Positions 17,462-25,931 of a stretch of 47,965 bases of DNA are shown here, piece by piece (the stretch's first letter is position 1; the number at the start of each line of letters is the position of its first letter). A model generated the notes under the pieces. That model was not told the origin of the DNA, searched no databases, and was given only the letters and a program-made list of their open reading frames with translations. Both the position numbers and the translations under genes were made by a program. Source of the DNA: an uncultured Clostridia bacterium (GTDB lineage Bacteria > Bacillota > Clostridia > Oscillospirales > Ruminococcaceae); NCBI GenBank assembly GCA_947631995.1, contig CANRNT010000013.1:1-47965 (forward strand), given 5' to 3'.

Positions 17462-18280
17462 GTGAAAACAAGGATAATATCTGCGGCAGCCGCTATCGTA
17501 GTGGCGATAATCGTACTTGCGCTGCATAAGACGTTCCTGTTCCCGATAGTTGTGGGAGCGATCGCGGCTTTGGGCGTATACGAGCTTCTGAGAGCCGCAA
17601 ACTGCAAGCAGTTCCCTTTGCCGACGGGCGTTGCGGTAGGATACTCTTTTCTGTACTTTTTATGCGGACTTTCGGACAACGCGGCGCTGTGGCACTATGC
17701 GCTCAAGGGCATTCTCGCGCTGCTTCTGGCTCTGTTGTTCTTTGCAGATCACAAAAGGATAAATTTCTATCACATAGCGTTTATCCTGGCGGCTTGTCTG
17801 CTGGTACCTCCCGCTCTTGCGAGCGTAGTGCAGATAAATGAGATGAAATACGGACTGTTTCTGGTCATACTTACTTTATGCTGCGCGTGGCTTTCCGACA
17901 GCGGCGCGTACTTTGCGGGAACATACCTGGGCAAACACAAGCTTTGCCCTACAATAAGCCCCAAGAAAACTATTGAGGGAGTTATCGGCGGTGCGGCTGC
18001 AAACGCTCTTATAGCTCTTATAATGTGCCTTTTCTACGACAAGCTTATAAAAGATTCCGCTGTAGGATTTAATTATCTTATGGTAATGCTGACGGGTATT
18101 GCGGCATCGCTGCTGGGACTGGTCGGCGATCTGTCCGCATCGCTCATAAAGAGGCAATGCAAAATAAAGGACTACGGCAATGTGATGCCGGGTCACGGCG
18201 GCGTTATGGATCGTTTTGACAGCGTCCTGTTCGTTGCGCCGTTTATGTTCTTTGTTATAAGAATGGGTTGGCTGTTCTGA
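17462..18280 (+). CDS. cdsA: Phosphatidate cytidylyltransferase
   Basis: CdsA makes CDP-diacylglycerol from phosphatidic acid and CTP in the membrane. The 272-residue protein begins at GTG 17462, after AAGGATGTGAG, and has about seven hydrophobic segments. The family signature KIKDYGNVMPGHGGVMDRFDS lies near residue 240. Other conserved pieces are AWLSDSGAYFAGTYLGKHKL and SPKKTIEG. In many clostridia dxr and rseP follow; here the cluster ends at a terminator instead. Confidence 0.95.
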   Translation: MKTRIISAAAAIVVAIIVLALHKTFLFPIVVGAIAALGVYELLRAANCKQFPLPTGVAVGYSFLYFLCGLSDNAALWHYALKGILALLLALLFFADHKRINFYHIAFILAACLLVPPALASVVQINEMKYGLFLVILTLCCAWLSDSGAYFAGTYLGKHKLCPTISPKKTIEGVIGGAAANALIALIMCLFYDKLIKDSAVGFNYLMVMLTGIAASLLGLVGDLSASLIKRQCKIKDYGNVMPGHGGVMDRFDSVLFVAPFMFFVIRMGWLF

Positions 18281-18307
18281 GTTACATAACCACTACCACA
18301 AAAAATA

Positions 18308-18353
18308 CACCTTCTACGCGGCATAAAAGCTGCCATAGAAGGTGTTGTTTTTT
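18308..18353 (+). terminator. Rho-independent terminator after cdsA
   Basis: A stem pairs CACCTTCTA with TAGAAGGTG, extended by CGGCA/TGCC, and is followed by TTGTTTTTT. It ends the pyrH operon. Confidence 0.9.
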
Positions 18354-18374
18354 ATATTCTTACGCTATCACATT

Positions 18375-19595
18375 TCACACGATACTGTCCGCTGTAAGTT
18401 TATCGTAATACTCGCTGTACTCATACTTTACGGAATCCATATAATCATTGCACGCCTTATAGATATATGTCTCGCTGTATTCCTTAGTCAAGGAATCTAT
18501 ATTCTCGTTGATATAATCCATATCCAGCGGCAGACGTTTTATTATATGGTATCCGTAGGTGGTCTCGACAAGGTCGCTGGTCTCATTCTCTGCAAGAGAA
18601 AATGCGCTGTCGATATACTCCTGAACAAATCCGTAATCCTTAGTTATATAATAACCTGTTATACTGGTAATATCGTTCTGGTCGTTCAGGTACATACCTG
18701 GGTCAAGATTGTACTCGGCGATAAGCTTATAGAAATCCTCCCCTGCCTTGACCTTTGCAAGCACCTCATCTGCAAGGGCTTTTGCTTTCTCCTGAGCCGT
18801 TTTCTTTTCGTCATCGGAAAGCTTATCATAAGCATTGTTGTACTTAGCGCTCTTATCTGACACGGTCAGCTCGTCCCATGCTTCCATATCCTCTGCCGAA
18901 AGCTCTGCGCCGCACGCATACGGTATAAGCAGGTTGAGTGTTCTTGAAAACTCGCCGTTCTCGACAGACTTCATAAAATCGTCCTGAGTCTTTGCATAGG
19001 GGCCGGTTTCGGAAAGTATTGCATTTCTCGCAACTCCGTAGCACGCAGTAGTATAGAAGTAATCCCACACCAGATCGTCGGTCATATTCGCGCTTATCAA
19101 CGCTTCCTCATAGCCCTCTACCGTATCGAAGCCGCTTATCAGATCGAGATAATTGGCGTCAGCGGTCTCTTTGAGATCATCGCCGAACGTTATGCCGTTA
19201 TCAAGTCCCATAGATATAACGCCGTAAGTATCAGTAAGCTCCGTCATCACGGCGGCTTTTACACTCTCTATCGTATTGGGCGATGACAGGTCAAATCCTG
19301 CACTTTCATATGACTTCAAATACATCAGCCAGTAAAATCTGAACTCGTCAAACGATACCTCCTGTCCGTTTATGGTACACATAACGAGATCGGTAGTATC
19401 AATTTCCTTTCCGTCGATAGTAAGACCTGTTTCGACGGCGGCGGTATGAGCCTGTTCTTCGGTTATTGAGCCGTCGGAAGCGCTTACATCAGAGTTAGCG
19501 GCGGGCTGAGATGAGCCGCCCGATCGGCTGCACGATGTAAGAATACCGGCGAGCGCCGTCACGGACACGAGAATACACAATATTTTTTTCAGCAT
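18375..19595 (-). CDS. Parvulin-like peptidyl-prolyl isomerase lipoprotein, copy 1
   Basis: This is a 406-residue exported lipoprotein with a type II signal peptide and lipobox ILTSC (lipidated Cys22), then a Gly/Ser-rich linker. An N-terminal SurA/PrsA-like helical region leads to a parvulin-type segment around residues 280-370, with EDFYKLIAEYNLDPGM and TSDLVETTYGYHIIKRLP. The last of these is the typical end of the rotamase domain. The likely role is folding of secreted proteins at the outer face of the membrane. A near relative lies 26 nt upstream, so both are probably co-transcribed. The rotamase core is shorter than in PrsA, so activity is not certain. Confidence 0.75.
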   Translation of the reverse strand: MLKKILCILVSVTALAGILTSCSRSGGSSQPAANSDVSASDGSITEEQAHTAAVETGLTIDGKEIDTTDLVMCTINGQEVSFDEFRFYWLMYLKSYESAGFDLSSPNTIESVKAAVMTELTDTYGVISMGLDNGITFGDDLKETADANYLDLISGFDTVEGYEEALISANMTDDLVWDYFYTTACYGVARNAILSETGPYAKTQDDFMKSVENGEFSRTLNLLIPYACGAELSAEDMEAWDELTVSDKSAKYNNAYDKLSDDEKKTAQEKAKALADEVLAKVKAGEDFYKLIAEYNLDPGMYLNDQNDITSITGYYITKDYGFVQEYIDSAFSLAENETSDLVETTYGYHIIKRLPLDMDYINENIDSLTKEYSETYIYKACNDYMDSVKYEYSEYYDKLTADSIV

Positions 19596-19621
19596 ATAAG
19601 ACTTAACATTCCTTTCACGGT

Positions 19622-20866
19622 TTACGAGATACTATCTACATCGAGCTTGTCAAAGTAATCGGAATAAGTTATTTCCAGATCTTGGAGATACTCTTCAAAC
19701 AGCACAGAAGCGTTTACCTCGTTATACCTTTGCGTCATATCGGCGATATTATCATTTACATAATCCTGATCTATTGGCAGACGCATAATGATATGATATC
19801 CGAAATCATTTGATGTAACGACATCGCTTATCTGATTTTCTGCAAGTTGGAAAGCTGCCTCCTTGAACTCTTCAACATAGTTGTAGTCCATTGTAAAGTA
19901 ATAACCCTTCAAATCGCTGTACGTCTCGCCCGAAGCAGGCGTCATACCGGGGTCATAGTTATACTGTTCTATGAGCGAATAGAAGTCCTCGCCTGCGTGC
20001 GCTCTTGCCGCGGCTTCCTCCGCGAGAGCGAGCGACTTTTTCTTTACCTCTTCCTTTTCCTCATCGGAAAGAGCAGAATACGCCGCCTGTAATTTATCAT
20101 ATTTAGCGTTTACGGTCAGGGTGTCCCAGTCCTGCTTATCCTCCTCGGACAGCTCAACACAGGCAGAATACGGTATAAGTATCTGCAAACATCTTACTGC
20201 TTTATCGGAAGCAAAGATCTCCTTTACGGCATTCTCGCCGACATAAAACTTTCCTGTATCCTTGCCGAACAATGAATTATACGCGACCTCATACGACAGA
20301 TATGATTTCAGGGTGCTTTGCAAAGCGTAATCGGTAAGCCCCTGCTCTGTCAAAAACTTGACATAATCTTCCTCGGTCTGATAATTCATGAGCTGCGAAT
20401 AATACGCTGTCTCAAAATCCTCGTCGCTTGCCATATAGTCAAGATCGTTATCCTTGGCATACTCCATCAAGCCGTAAGTATACAAAAGATCGTTCACGGT
20501 CTGATACTTCAGCAGCGAAAGGACTTCGTCTTTCTGCGTTTCAAAGTCATATCCGAGCGATTTCAGCTGCTTTGAATACGACAGCCAATAGTATCTGAAC
20601 TCATCAAAGCTTATATCCATATCGCCGATAGAGCACATAACCAGATCGTCCTTATCGGTGATCTCCTCGCCGTCGATGACAAGCTTAGTATCTATGACAA
20701 CATTGGTATTGCCGCTCTCCAAGCTTTCAGAAACATCTGAAGCAGAGTCCGCCGCCGATGAAGCGCCGCTCACAGCAGATGAACTGTTTCCTCCCTTATC
20801 ACAAGAGGTAAATGCCGTCGCTGTTAAAACGACGCAGGCGCAAAGCGCCAGTATTTTTTTCAGCAT
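19622..20866 (-). CDS. Parvulin-like peptidyl-prolyl isomerase lipoprotein, copy 2
   Basis: The 414-residue protein is a paralogue of the downstream gene. It has the same MLKKIL start and lipobox FTSC at Cys22, a shared block (DDLVMCSIGDMDISFDEFRYYWL against DLVMCTINGQEVSFDEFRFYWL), and the same C-terminal parvulin-like region ending in NDFGYHIIMRLPIDQDYVNDNI. The shared W-L-x-Y motif after the signal region suggests that both belong to one lineage-specific chaperone family. The tandem pair probably arose by local duplication followed by considerable divergence. The cargo is unknown. Confidence 0.75.
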   Translation of the reverse strand: MLKKILALCACVVLTATAFTSCDKGGNSSSAVSGASSAADSASDVSESLESGNTNVVIDTKLVIDGEEITDKDDLVMCSIGDMDISFDEFRYYWLSYSKQLKSLGYDFETQKDEVLSLLKYQTVNDLLYTYGLMEYAKDNDLDYMASDEDFETAYYSQLMNYQTEEDYVKFLTEQGLTDYALQSTLKSYLSYEVAYNSLFGKDTGKFYVGENAVKEIFASDKAVRCLQILIPYSACVELSEEDKQDWDTLTVNAKYDKLQAAYSALSDEEKEEVKKKSLALAEEAAARAHAGEDFYSLIEQYNYDPGMTPASGETYSDLKGYYFTMDYNYVEEFKEAAFQLAENQISDVVTSNDFGYHIIMRLPIDQDYVNDNIADMTQRYNEVNASVLFEEYLQDLEITYSDYFDKLDVDSIS

Positions 20867-20894
20867 AGCTATTTCCTTTCATTTAAACTTTTTC

Positions 20895-20923
20895 ACTATA
20901 ATACTAGCACGTCAATGTGAAAG
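20895..20923 (-). promoter_or_regulatory. Possible promoter of the PPIase pair
   Basis: A minus-strand CTTTCA (20923-20918), 17-bp spacer and TATAGT (20900-20895) lie upstream of the 414-residue lipoprotein. The -35 match is weak. Confidence 0.4.
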
Positions 20924-20958
20924 CCATGTGACAGTCTTGTAAAATTTACAAAAAAGCA

Positions 20959-22962
20959 TTACTTATCGACATAGATAGCATAGTTGGATTTACCGCTCTT
21001 TTTAACGCTGTACATCGCCTGATCCGCTCTTTCTATGATATCCGACGGATCGGAGTCCTCGGGATTGATATACGATATGCCTATACTACAACACATAACG
21101 ATATGCTGACCCGAGTTTTCGGATTCAAATCCGTCACCGAGGACGGATATTATTCTTTGAGCAAGCAAGGAAGCGTCCATATCGTCCGTTTCACGGTAGC
21201 AGACAACGAACTCATCTCCTCCGAACCTTCCTACGAAGCCGTTCTTTCCTACAAGCTTTTTAGCTGTTTCAACGGTATACACCAAAACCTCGTCACCGAC
21301 GGCGTGATTATACTCATCGTTGAAATGCTTGAAGTTATCGAGGTCGATAAACAGCACGGCGTCTTTTCCCTTACGCATTTGCGAGAGGTCTATCTCATTA
21401 TTCAGCGAAAGCTCAAACGACTCACGGTTGAACGCCTGCGTCAGCGGATCGAGCGACGCTTTATCCATAAGCTTCTGCTCGCGCGACTTGGTCTTATCTA
21501 TATCTATCATTACGCCTACTATCTTTATTATATTGTTATAGCTGTCGCGGATAGCGGCGCACCTTACGATATACCACACATAGTCGTTATATATGGTCTT
21601 AAATCTGAATTCGTCCTGAACGCTCTGACCCTCCGTAGCAGCGGCTACAAATCGCTTATAGTTTTCAACGTCGTCGCGGTACACTTTAGCGTTGACGAAA
21701 AAGCTGTCCTCATATTTAAGTGAATTTGCTCTGTAACTGAACTTCTTATTATAGTTATCGCTGAACGTGAACACATTCTTTTTGACGCTGTACTCAAAAA
21801 TTATATTATCCGTCATATCAACGATATATTTATATCTCTGCTCGCTTTCGGAAAGCGTATCGAGCAGCACATTTATCTGTTTATTGAGCTCATCGAGCTC
21901 CGTTGTGCCGTTTACCAACACTCTCTGCGAAGAAACATTCAGCTCATTGACCATAAGTATCCTCATGGCGTTGGTGATCGGGCGCAGGAACATTATAGAG
22001 AACAATACTATAAGTATTATATCTATGATACTTATCGCAAATATTGTACTCTGTATACTGCTTGACAGATCCTTATATCTGCTTACAGCGCCTTTAACGC
22101 TCGTTATGCTGATAACGCTCCAATACTTATTGGAGGTATTTTTTGTATTTGATATATTGGCATACTGCACGACCTTTTCATAGTCGTCGAACTCATACTC
22201 ATACTGCTTTGACAATGTACCGCCGCTGATACTGTCAAGCATATCTTTTTTATCGCCGAACTCTTTAAGCTCCGAATAATTTCTTACGCCTGTCTTTTCC
22301 GAAATAAACAGATTACCGTTCCAGTCGCTGACTATCGTCTGGTCAAGGCTGTCCTTATTATTCGGGATAGCCTGCGACAAAAATCTTGACGTATCCATTA
22401 CGAACGTTATAGAACCGATAGTTTCTCCCGTACTGTTCTTTATATATTTTGAACAGCTGAACACATGGATAGCTCCGTCATGCACGGAAAACTCAGCCAG
22501 ATCCGAAAAGCCGCTGCAATACTTGATATCATCTTCCATTGAAGTGGGATCTATGCCCTGTATATCCAATGAAGCAAAATCCACCGACGAGGCTGATATC
22601 GCTCCGTTTGTGTCTGCTATTATTATACCCAGAACGCACGGGTCGGACTCTGCTATACCGTCAAGATAAGATACAGCGTTTATGACGCTTGCATTACCTG
22701 CGTCCGTATTTCCGACGCTTTCCCTTACATACGGGTTAGCCGCGGCATAGTCGACTTTTGACTCGATTATCTTCATAAATCCGGAAAGATGCTCTGATGT
22801 CATACTGCACATATTTGAAACGCTGCTCAAAGACAGTTCTTTCTCATATTTCTTCATTATCACGGACGATGCTACGCCCAGAAGTATCAGCGGTATGATC
22901 GAAACTATAAGAAAAAACGTCAACAGTTTTATTCTTGTTTTCAATGCGGAATTATCTATCAT
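20959..22962 (-). CDS. Membrane diguanylate cyclase with extracellular sensor, PAS and GGDEF domains
   Basis: A 667-residue protein predicted to make cyclic di-GMP from GTP. A first membrane helix lies at about residues 13-33. An extracellular dCache-like domain extends to about 300 and a second helix to about 325. A PAS-type domain (about 375-490, YKYIVDMTDNIIFEYSVKKN) is followed by a GGDEF domain with an intact GRFGGDEFVVCY active site. The inhibitory I-site (RxxD five residues before GGDEF) is absent, since that position reads GKNG. Product feedback is therefore not expected. There is no EAL or HD-GYP partner in the window. The ligand of the sensor domain cannot be read from sequence. Confidence 0.92.
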   Translation of the reverse strand: MIDNSALKTRIKLLTFFLIVSIIPLILLGVASSVIMKKYEKELSLSSVSNMCSMTSEHLSGFMKIIESKVDYAAANPYVRESVGNTDAGNASVINAVSYLDGIAESDPCVLGIIIADTNGAISASSVDFASLDIQGIDPTSMEDDIKYCSGFSDLAEFSVHDGAIHVFSCSKYIKNSTGETIGSITFVMDTSRFLSQAIPNNKDSLDQTIVSDWNGNLFISEKTGVRNYSELKEFGDKKDMLDSISGGTLSKQYEYEFDDYEKVVQYANISNTKNTSNKYWSVISITSVKGAVSRYKDLSSSIQSTIFAISIIDIILIVLFSIMFLRPITNAMRILMVNELNVSSQRVLVNGTTELDELNKQINVLLDTLSESEQRYKYIVDMTDNIIFEYSVKKNVFTFSDNYNKKFSYRANSLKYEDSFFVNAKVYRDDVENYKRFVAAATEGQSVQDEFRFKTIYNDYVWYIVRCAAIRDSYNNIIKIVGVMIDIDKTKSREQKLMDKASLDPLTQAFNRESFELSLNNEIDLSQMRKGKDAVLFIDLDNFKHFNDEYNHAVGDEVLVYTVETAKKLVGKNGFVGRFGGDEFVVCYRETDDMDASLLAQRIISVLGDGFESENSGQHIVMCCSIGISYINPEDSDPSDIIERADQAMYSVKKSGKSNYAIYVDK

Positions 22963-23121
22963 CAGCTCATCTCCCTTCTATCGGAATATCGTATTTTATC
23001 GTCAAACACACTATAACACACTTTTCGTGAAAAAGCTATCGAAACTGCGCGCCGAAAATATCGTTCGCTATATATCTTACTGCGCTGTCGCCACCGTCAA
23101 GGTCTGTTATATAGCAGGGCA

Positions 23122-24378
23122 TTACTTTTTGAAAAAGTCCGAAAAATCAAATGTTGCGAAGTAATCCTCGGGGGTTTCGGCACGCCTTATGAGCTGCGTA
23201 CTGCCGTCCTCTTTCAGAAGCACCTCCGCGCTGCGGAGCTTACCGTTATAGTTATATCCCATAGCAAAGCCGTGCGCGCCGGTATCGTGTATCACGAGAA
23301 TATCGCCGATATCTATCTTCGGCAGTTTTCTATCAATAGCAAACTTATCGTTGTTCTCGCAAAGTCCGCCGGTAACATCATAAACGTGGTCGCAGGGCTC
23401 GTTTTCCTTGCCAAGCACAGTTATATGGTGGTATGCGCCGTACATAGCGGGTCTCATAAGGTTTGCGGCGCAGGCGTCAACGCCGACATATTCCTTATAT
23501 ATATGCTTGAAATGCAGCACCTTTGTCACAAGGTGTCCGTAAGGTGCGAGCATAAATCTACCCATTTCGGTAAATATCGCTACATCTCCCATACCGTTGG
23601 GAACGAGTATTTCCTCATAGGCTTTTCTTACGCCCTCGCCGATATTCATTATATCGTTGCCGCGCTGCTCGGGTCTGTAAGCAACGCCTACTCCGCCCGA
23701 AAGATTTACAAACTTAAACTTGCAGCCTGTTTCCTTTTGTATCTCAACGGCGAGCTCAAAGAGTATCCTTGCAAGCTCGGGGTAGTAGTCATCGGTAACG
23801 GTATTAGAAGCCAGAAAGCTATGCAGGCCGAATTCCTTTGCGCCCTTTTGCTTGAGTATCTTGAATCCCTCGATTATCTGAGCTTTTGTAAAGCCATACT
23901 TAGCGTCGCCGGGGTTATCCATTATCTGGTTATGCATTTCAAACTTTCCGCCCGGGTTATAGCGGCAGCATATAAGCTCGGGTATTCCGCAGAGCTTATC
24001 GAGATACTCTATATGCGTAAAGTCGTCAAGGTTGATGATAGCGCCAAGCTCCCGTGCCAAGAGGTAGTCCTTTTCGGGGGTGACGTTTGACGAGAACATT
24101 ATATCCTCGCCCTCAAAGCCGCACGCCTTGCTCATGAGCAGCTCCGTATAGCTGGAGCAGTCGACGCCGCAGCCCTCTTCCTGCAATATTTTCAGAATGA
24201 ACGGGTTTGGCGTAGCTTTAACGGCAAAATACTCTTTAAAGCCTTTATTCCACGAAAACGCCTGCTTTACCCTGCGCGCGTTTTCTCTTATCCCCTTTTC
24301 GTCATATATATGAAACGGTGTCGGATATTTCTTGATTATTTCTTCTGCCTGTTCTTTAGTTATAAACGGTATTTTCAT
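23122..24378 (-). CDS. lysA: Diaminopimelate decarboxylase
   Basis: This fold-type III PLP enzyme of 418 residues would decarboxylate meso-diaminopimelate to lysine. The PLP lysine is in EYFAVKATPNPFILKIL near residue 53; GVDCSSYTELLMSKACG, FVNLSGGVGVAYRPEQ, ACAANLMRPAMYGAYHHI and GGLCENNDKFA are family blocks. The ATG is 15 nt from the nearest AGGAG, longer than usual, so translation may be weak. It stands alone with its own promoter. Related decarboxylases of the same fold (ornithine or carboxynorspermidine) are less likely because the C-terminal motif is of the DapDC kind. Confidence 0.88.
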   Translation of the reverse strand: MKIPFITKEQAEEIIKKYPTPFHIYDEKGIRENARRVKQAFSWNKGFKEYFAVKATPNPFILKILQEEGCGVDCSSYTELLMSKACGFEGEDIMFSSNVTPEKDYLLARELGAIINLDDFTHIEYLDKLCGIPELICCRYNPGGKFEMHNQIMDNPGDAKYGFTKAQIIEGFKILKQKGAKEFGLHSFLASNTVTDDYYPELARILFELAVEIQKETGCKFKFVNLSGGVGVAYRPEQRGNDIMNIGEGVRKAYEEILVPNGMGDVAIFTEMGRFMLAPYGHLVTKVLHFKHIYKEYVGVDACAANLMRPAMYGAYHHITVLGKENEPCDHVYDVTGGLCENNDKFAIDRKLPKIDIGDILVIHDTGAHGFAMGYNYNGKLRSAEVLLKEDGSTQLIRRAETPEDYFATFDFSDFFKK

Positions 24379-24422
24379 GATTTGTATATACTGCTCCTTT
24401 CCAAAAATACATACCCAATATA

Positions 24423-24452
24423 ATCATACCACTTTTACATATAACTTGTCAA
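24423..24452 (-). promoter_or_regulatory. lysA promoter
   Basis: A minus-strand TTGACA (24452-24447), 18-bp spacer and TATGAT (24428-24423). The leader is about 40 nt, too short for a lysine riboswitch. Confidence 0.75.
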
Positions 24453-24535
24453 GAAATTAGCTTAAAATAAGCGATTTCGACAAAACCGCACCTCGCAATG
24501 TGAATATTTTTTTGCTAAATGTAATTTTTTTGCTA

Positions 24536-24564
24536 TTGATTTTTTTATTGTGATATGTTATAAT
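24536..24564 (+). promoter_or_regulatory. tRNA-Ser promoter
   Basis: TTGATT (24536-24541), a 17-bp spacer and a perfect TATAAT (24559-24564) lie 23 bp before the tRNA. Confidence 0.8.
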
Positions 24565-24587
24565 ATTTTAGTCATTTGAAATACTCT

Positions 24588-24679
24588 GGAGCAGTATCGA
24601 AGTGGTCATAACGGGCTCGACTCGAAATCGAGTAATCCCTTAATCGGGACCGAGAGTTCGAATCTCTCCTGCTCCGCCA
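24588..24679 (+). tRNA. tRNA-Ser (anticodon CGA)
   Basis: The acceptor stem GGAGCAG/CTGCTCC, an anticodon stem CTCGA/TCGAG with loop CTCGAAA, the long variable arm (CCC-TTAAT-GGG) typical of serine tRNAs, and the TTCGAAT T-loop are all visible. GCCA is encoded at the 3' end (24676-24679). It reads UCG codons. Confidence 0.96.
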
Positions 24680-24709
24680 TACTTTGACCGCCTTAAGGCG
24701 GTCAAAGTA
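24680..24709. repeat. Perfect 30-bp palindrome abutting tRNA-Ser
   Basis: The 15-bp arm TACTTTGACCGCCTT is followed directly by its exact reverse complement. It begins at the base after the encoded CCA. As RNA it would form a 13-bp hairpin with a TTAA tetraloop. There is no U-run after it, so it is not by itself a terminator. Confidence 0.85.
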
Positions 24710-24712
24710 CCC

Positions 24713-24775
24713 AAAAAAGCCTTCGCCGCCATAAACGGTCGGCGGCGCATACCTTGCGGTATGACAGGCTTTTTT
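24713..24775 (+). terminator. Three-way-junction structured element ending in a U-run
   Basis: An outer 10-bp stem (AAAAAAGCCT at 24713-24722 with AGGCTTTTTT at 24766-24775) encloses two adjacent hairpins: CGCCGCC/GGCGGCG (24724-24747) and CATACC/GGTATG (24748-24763). The linkers are 1, 0 and 2 nt. The final U-run makes it a likely terminator for tRNA-Ser. The nested design is unusual for a plain terminator and could mark a small structured RNA or mobile hairpin element. Confidence 0.6.
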
Positions 24776-24876
24776 CTATACTATCATCATTTTGAGAGTG
24801 TACAAATTATTTTGCCGACTATGGGGCGTCAAAGTAATTCTTGCCGTGCTTATAAGTGAGACATGTTTCGCTGATT
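24776..24876. other. Non-coding gap with no recognised element
   Basis: No open frame, promoter or strong hairpin is evident between the two structured elements that follow tRNA-Ser. A short GCGTCAAAGTA at about 24829-24840 echoes the arm of the upstream palindrome. Confidence 0.4.
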
Positions 24877-24919
24877 AAAAAACCTTAACGAAAGTTAAGG
24901 CTTTTTTGTACTATTCACT
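24877..24919. terminator. Bidirectional terminator, shared with the tRNA cluster at 47.6 kb
   Basis: CCTTAAC/GTTAAGG is flanked by A-runs and T-runs on both sides. The T-run and the following GTACTATTCACT also occur downstream of the terminal tRNA at 47577-47622. Confidence 0.85.
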
Positions 24920-24997
24920 TTTTCACTATCCGCTTTTCTCTTTTCATATCTTCCTGCATGGTGTTTTCGTCCATATTCCCTATCTCCACGGCAGCTG

Positions 24998-25477
24998 TTA
25001 TCTTTCGTAATATTTCAGATCAACAAACAGGCTAAGGCTAATGCCAAGCAGCAGCATTATAATTATCACAGACCACAGCAAAGCCTTGTTTATCTTTATG
25101 CCGTCAGATTTTTTATGTACCGCAAGATCAATACCCGACATTACAATTATATATAGCGCTATCAACGCCGGAAAAATCACCTTTTCCACGCGCCCAAAGC
25201 CGCAGATAAAAAACACAAAAACAAAGTCGGCAATAAAATTCAACTTCCATGCCCAAGTATAGAACCCACGGACATATACATTGTCGGGCTCATAGTTTAC
25301 CGCATTATACAAAAGTTTCAGTATTATCAGCCCACCCGACAGCATATACAGAAAGAACCCCGGAATTATCCAATCATTTCCCCAAAAGCCGTCGCTGCTG
25401 TTTACGATAAGAAATATACTTACTATTAAAGAAGAATACAGCGCTATTGCGTATATTTTCACAAATGCTTTTTTCAT
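24998..25477 (-). CDS. Uncharacterised multi-pass membrane protein
   Basis: The protein is 159 residues and not recognised as any named family. It has five likely membrane segments (about residues 8-25, 37-57, 78-97, 101-117, 133-152), with charged loops NYEPDNVYVRG and HKKSDGIKIN between them and a short charged C-terminus. AAAGG lies before the ATG. Its first codons and ribosome-binding site are duplicated 454 bp upstream, at 25877-25942, where the copy is cut short. It lies in a block of small genes of unknown function downstream of tRNA-Ser. Confidence 0.65.
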   Translation of the reverse strand: MKKAFVKIYAIALYSSLIVSIFLIVNSSDGFWGNDWIIPGFFLYMLSGGLIILKLLYNAVNYEPDNVYVRGFYTWAWKLNFIADFVFVFFICGFGRVEKVIFPALIALYIIVMSGIDLAVHKKSDGIKINKALLWSVIIIMLLLGISLSLFVDLKYYER

Positions 25478-25488
25478 TGCGCTGACCT
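25423..25488. repeat. 66-bp direct repeat, copy A (5' end of the 159-aa gene)
   Basis: This segment contains the ribosome site, start codon and first 18 or so codons of the membrane-protein gene. It matches 25877-25942 at 63 of 66 positions in the same orientation. Confidence 0.9.
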
Positions 25489-25494
25489 TTCACA

Positions 25495-25845
25495 TCAAAA
25501 TCTTCTGCAAAACATATCAATAGTCTCTCCCGTTGTTATATCTAGTATAAAAAATCTGCCTAGCATATCTACAACAGTCAGCCCACGGGTTATGCCTAAA
25601 CCGACATATGGATATCGAGTTTCTCCAATAAATCTTCTTTCAGGTGTTTTTATTTTCCAAAGTTTATTTAAATTGCGTGCATCAAAACAGTGTACTAAAT
25701 TGTAATCACCATCACCTGTATATTCCTCAAGGAGTATAACATATTCAGATATGATAACATAATCAATTATTTTTTTATCCATGACAATAGTTGTATTATT
25801 ATAGGTAAGAATATTATTATTTATCGATACGTTTAGCGGTCTCAT
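25495..25845 (-). CDS. Uncharacterised small protein between duplicated gene starts
   Basis: The protein is 116 residues, without signal peptide or membrane segment. Its strand-rich sequence (ILTYNNTTIVMDKK, YVIISEYVILLEEY, NLVHCFDARNLNKLWKIKTP, GRFFILDITTGETIDMF) resembles blades of a beta-propeller or an immunity-type beta protein. No family can be assigned. The DNA is more AT-rich than its neighbours. AAGGGG lies 9 nt before the ATG. The gene is bracketed by two copies of a 66-bp direct repeat, as if inserted as a cassette between the 241-aa and 159-aa genes. Confidence 0.6.
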   Translation of the reverse strand: MRPLNVSINNNILTYNNTTIVMDKKIIDYVIISEYVILLEEYTGDGDYNLVHCFDARNLNKLWKIKTPERRFIGETRYPYVGLGITRGLTVVDMLGRFFILDITTGETIDMFCRRF

Positions 25846-25847
25846 AA

Positions 25848-25931
25848 TTAAATACCCCTTTTATTATATATATTTGCTATCAAAGAAGAATTCAGCGCTA
25901 TTGCGTATATTTTCACAAATGCTTTTTTCAT
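25848..25931 (-). pseudogene. Truncated duplicate of the start of the 159-aa membrane protein gene
   Basis: A 27-codon frame beginning MKKAFVKIYAIALNSSLIA repeats the N-terminus of the gene at 25477 (MKKAFVKIYAIALYSSLIV) and then diverges to a stop two bases before the next start codon. It keeps a GGAGG ribosome site. It is either a duplication scar or a short translated leader coupled to the 116-aa gene. Confidence 0.7.

Noticed and set aside
24379-24422. Lysine riboswitch upstream of lysA
   Set aside because: The untranslated region is too short for the riboswitch fold.
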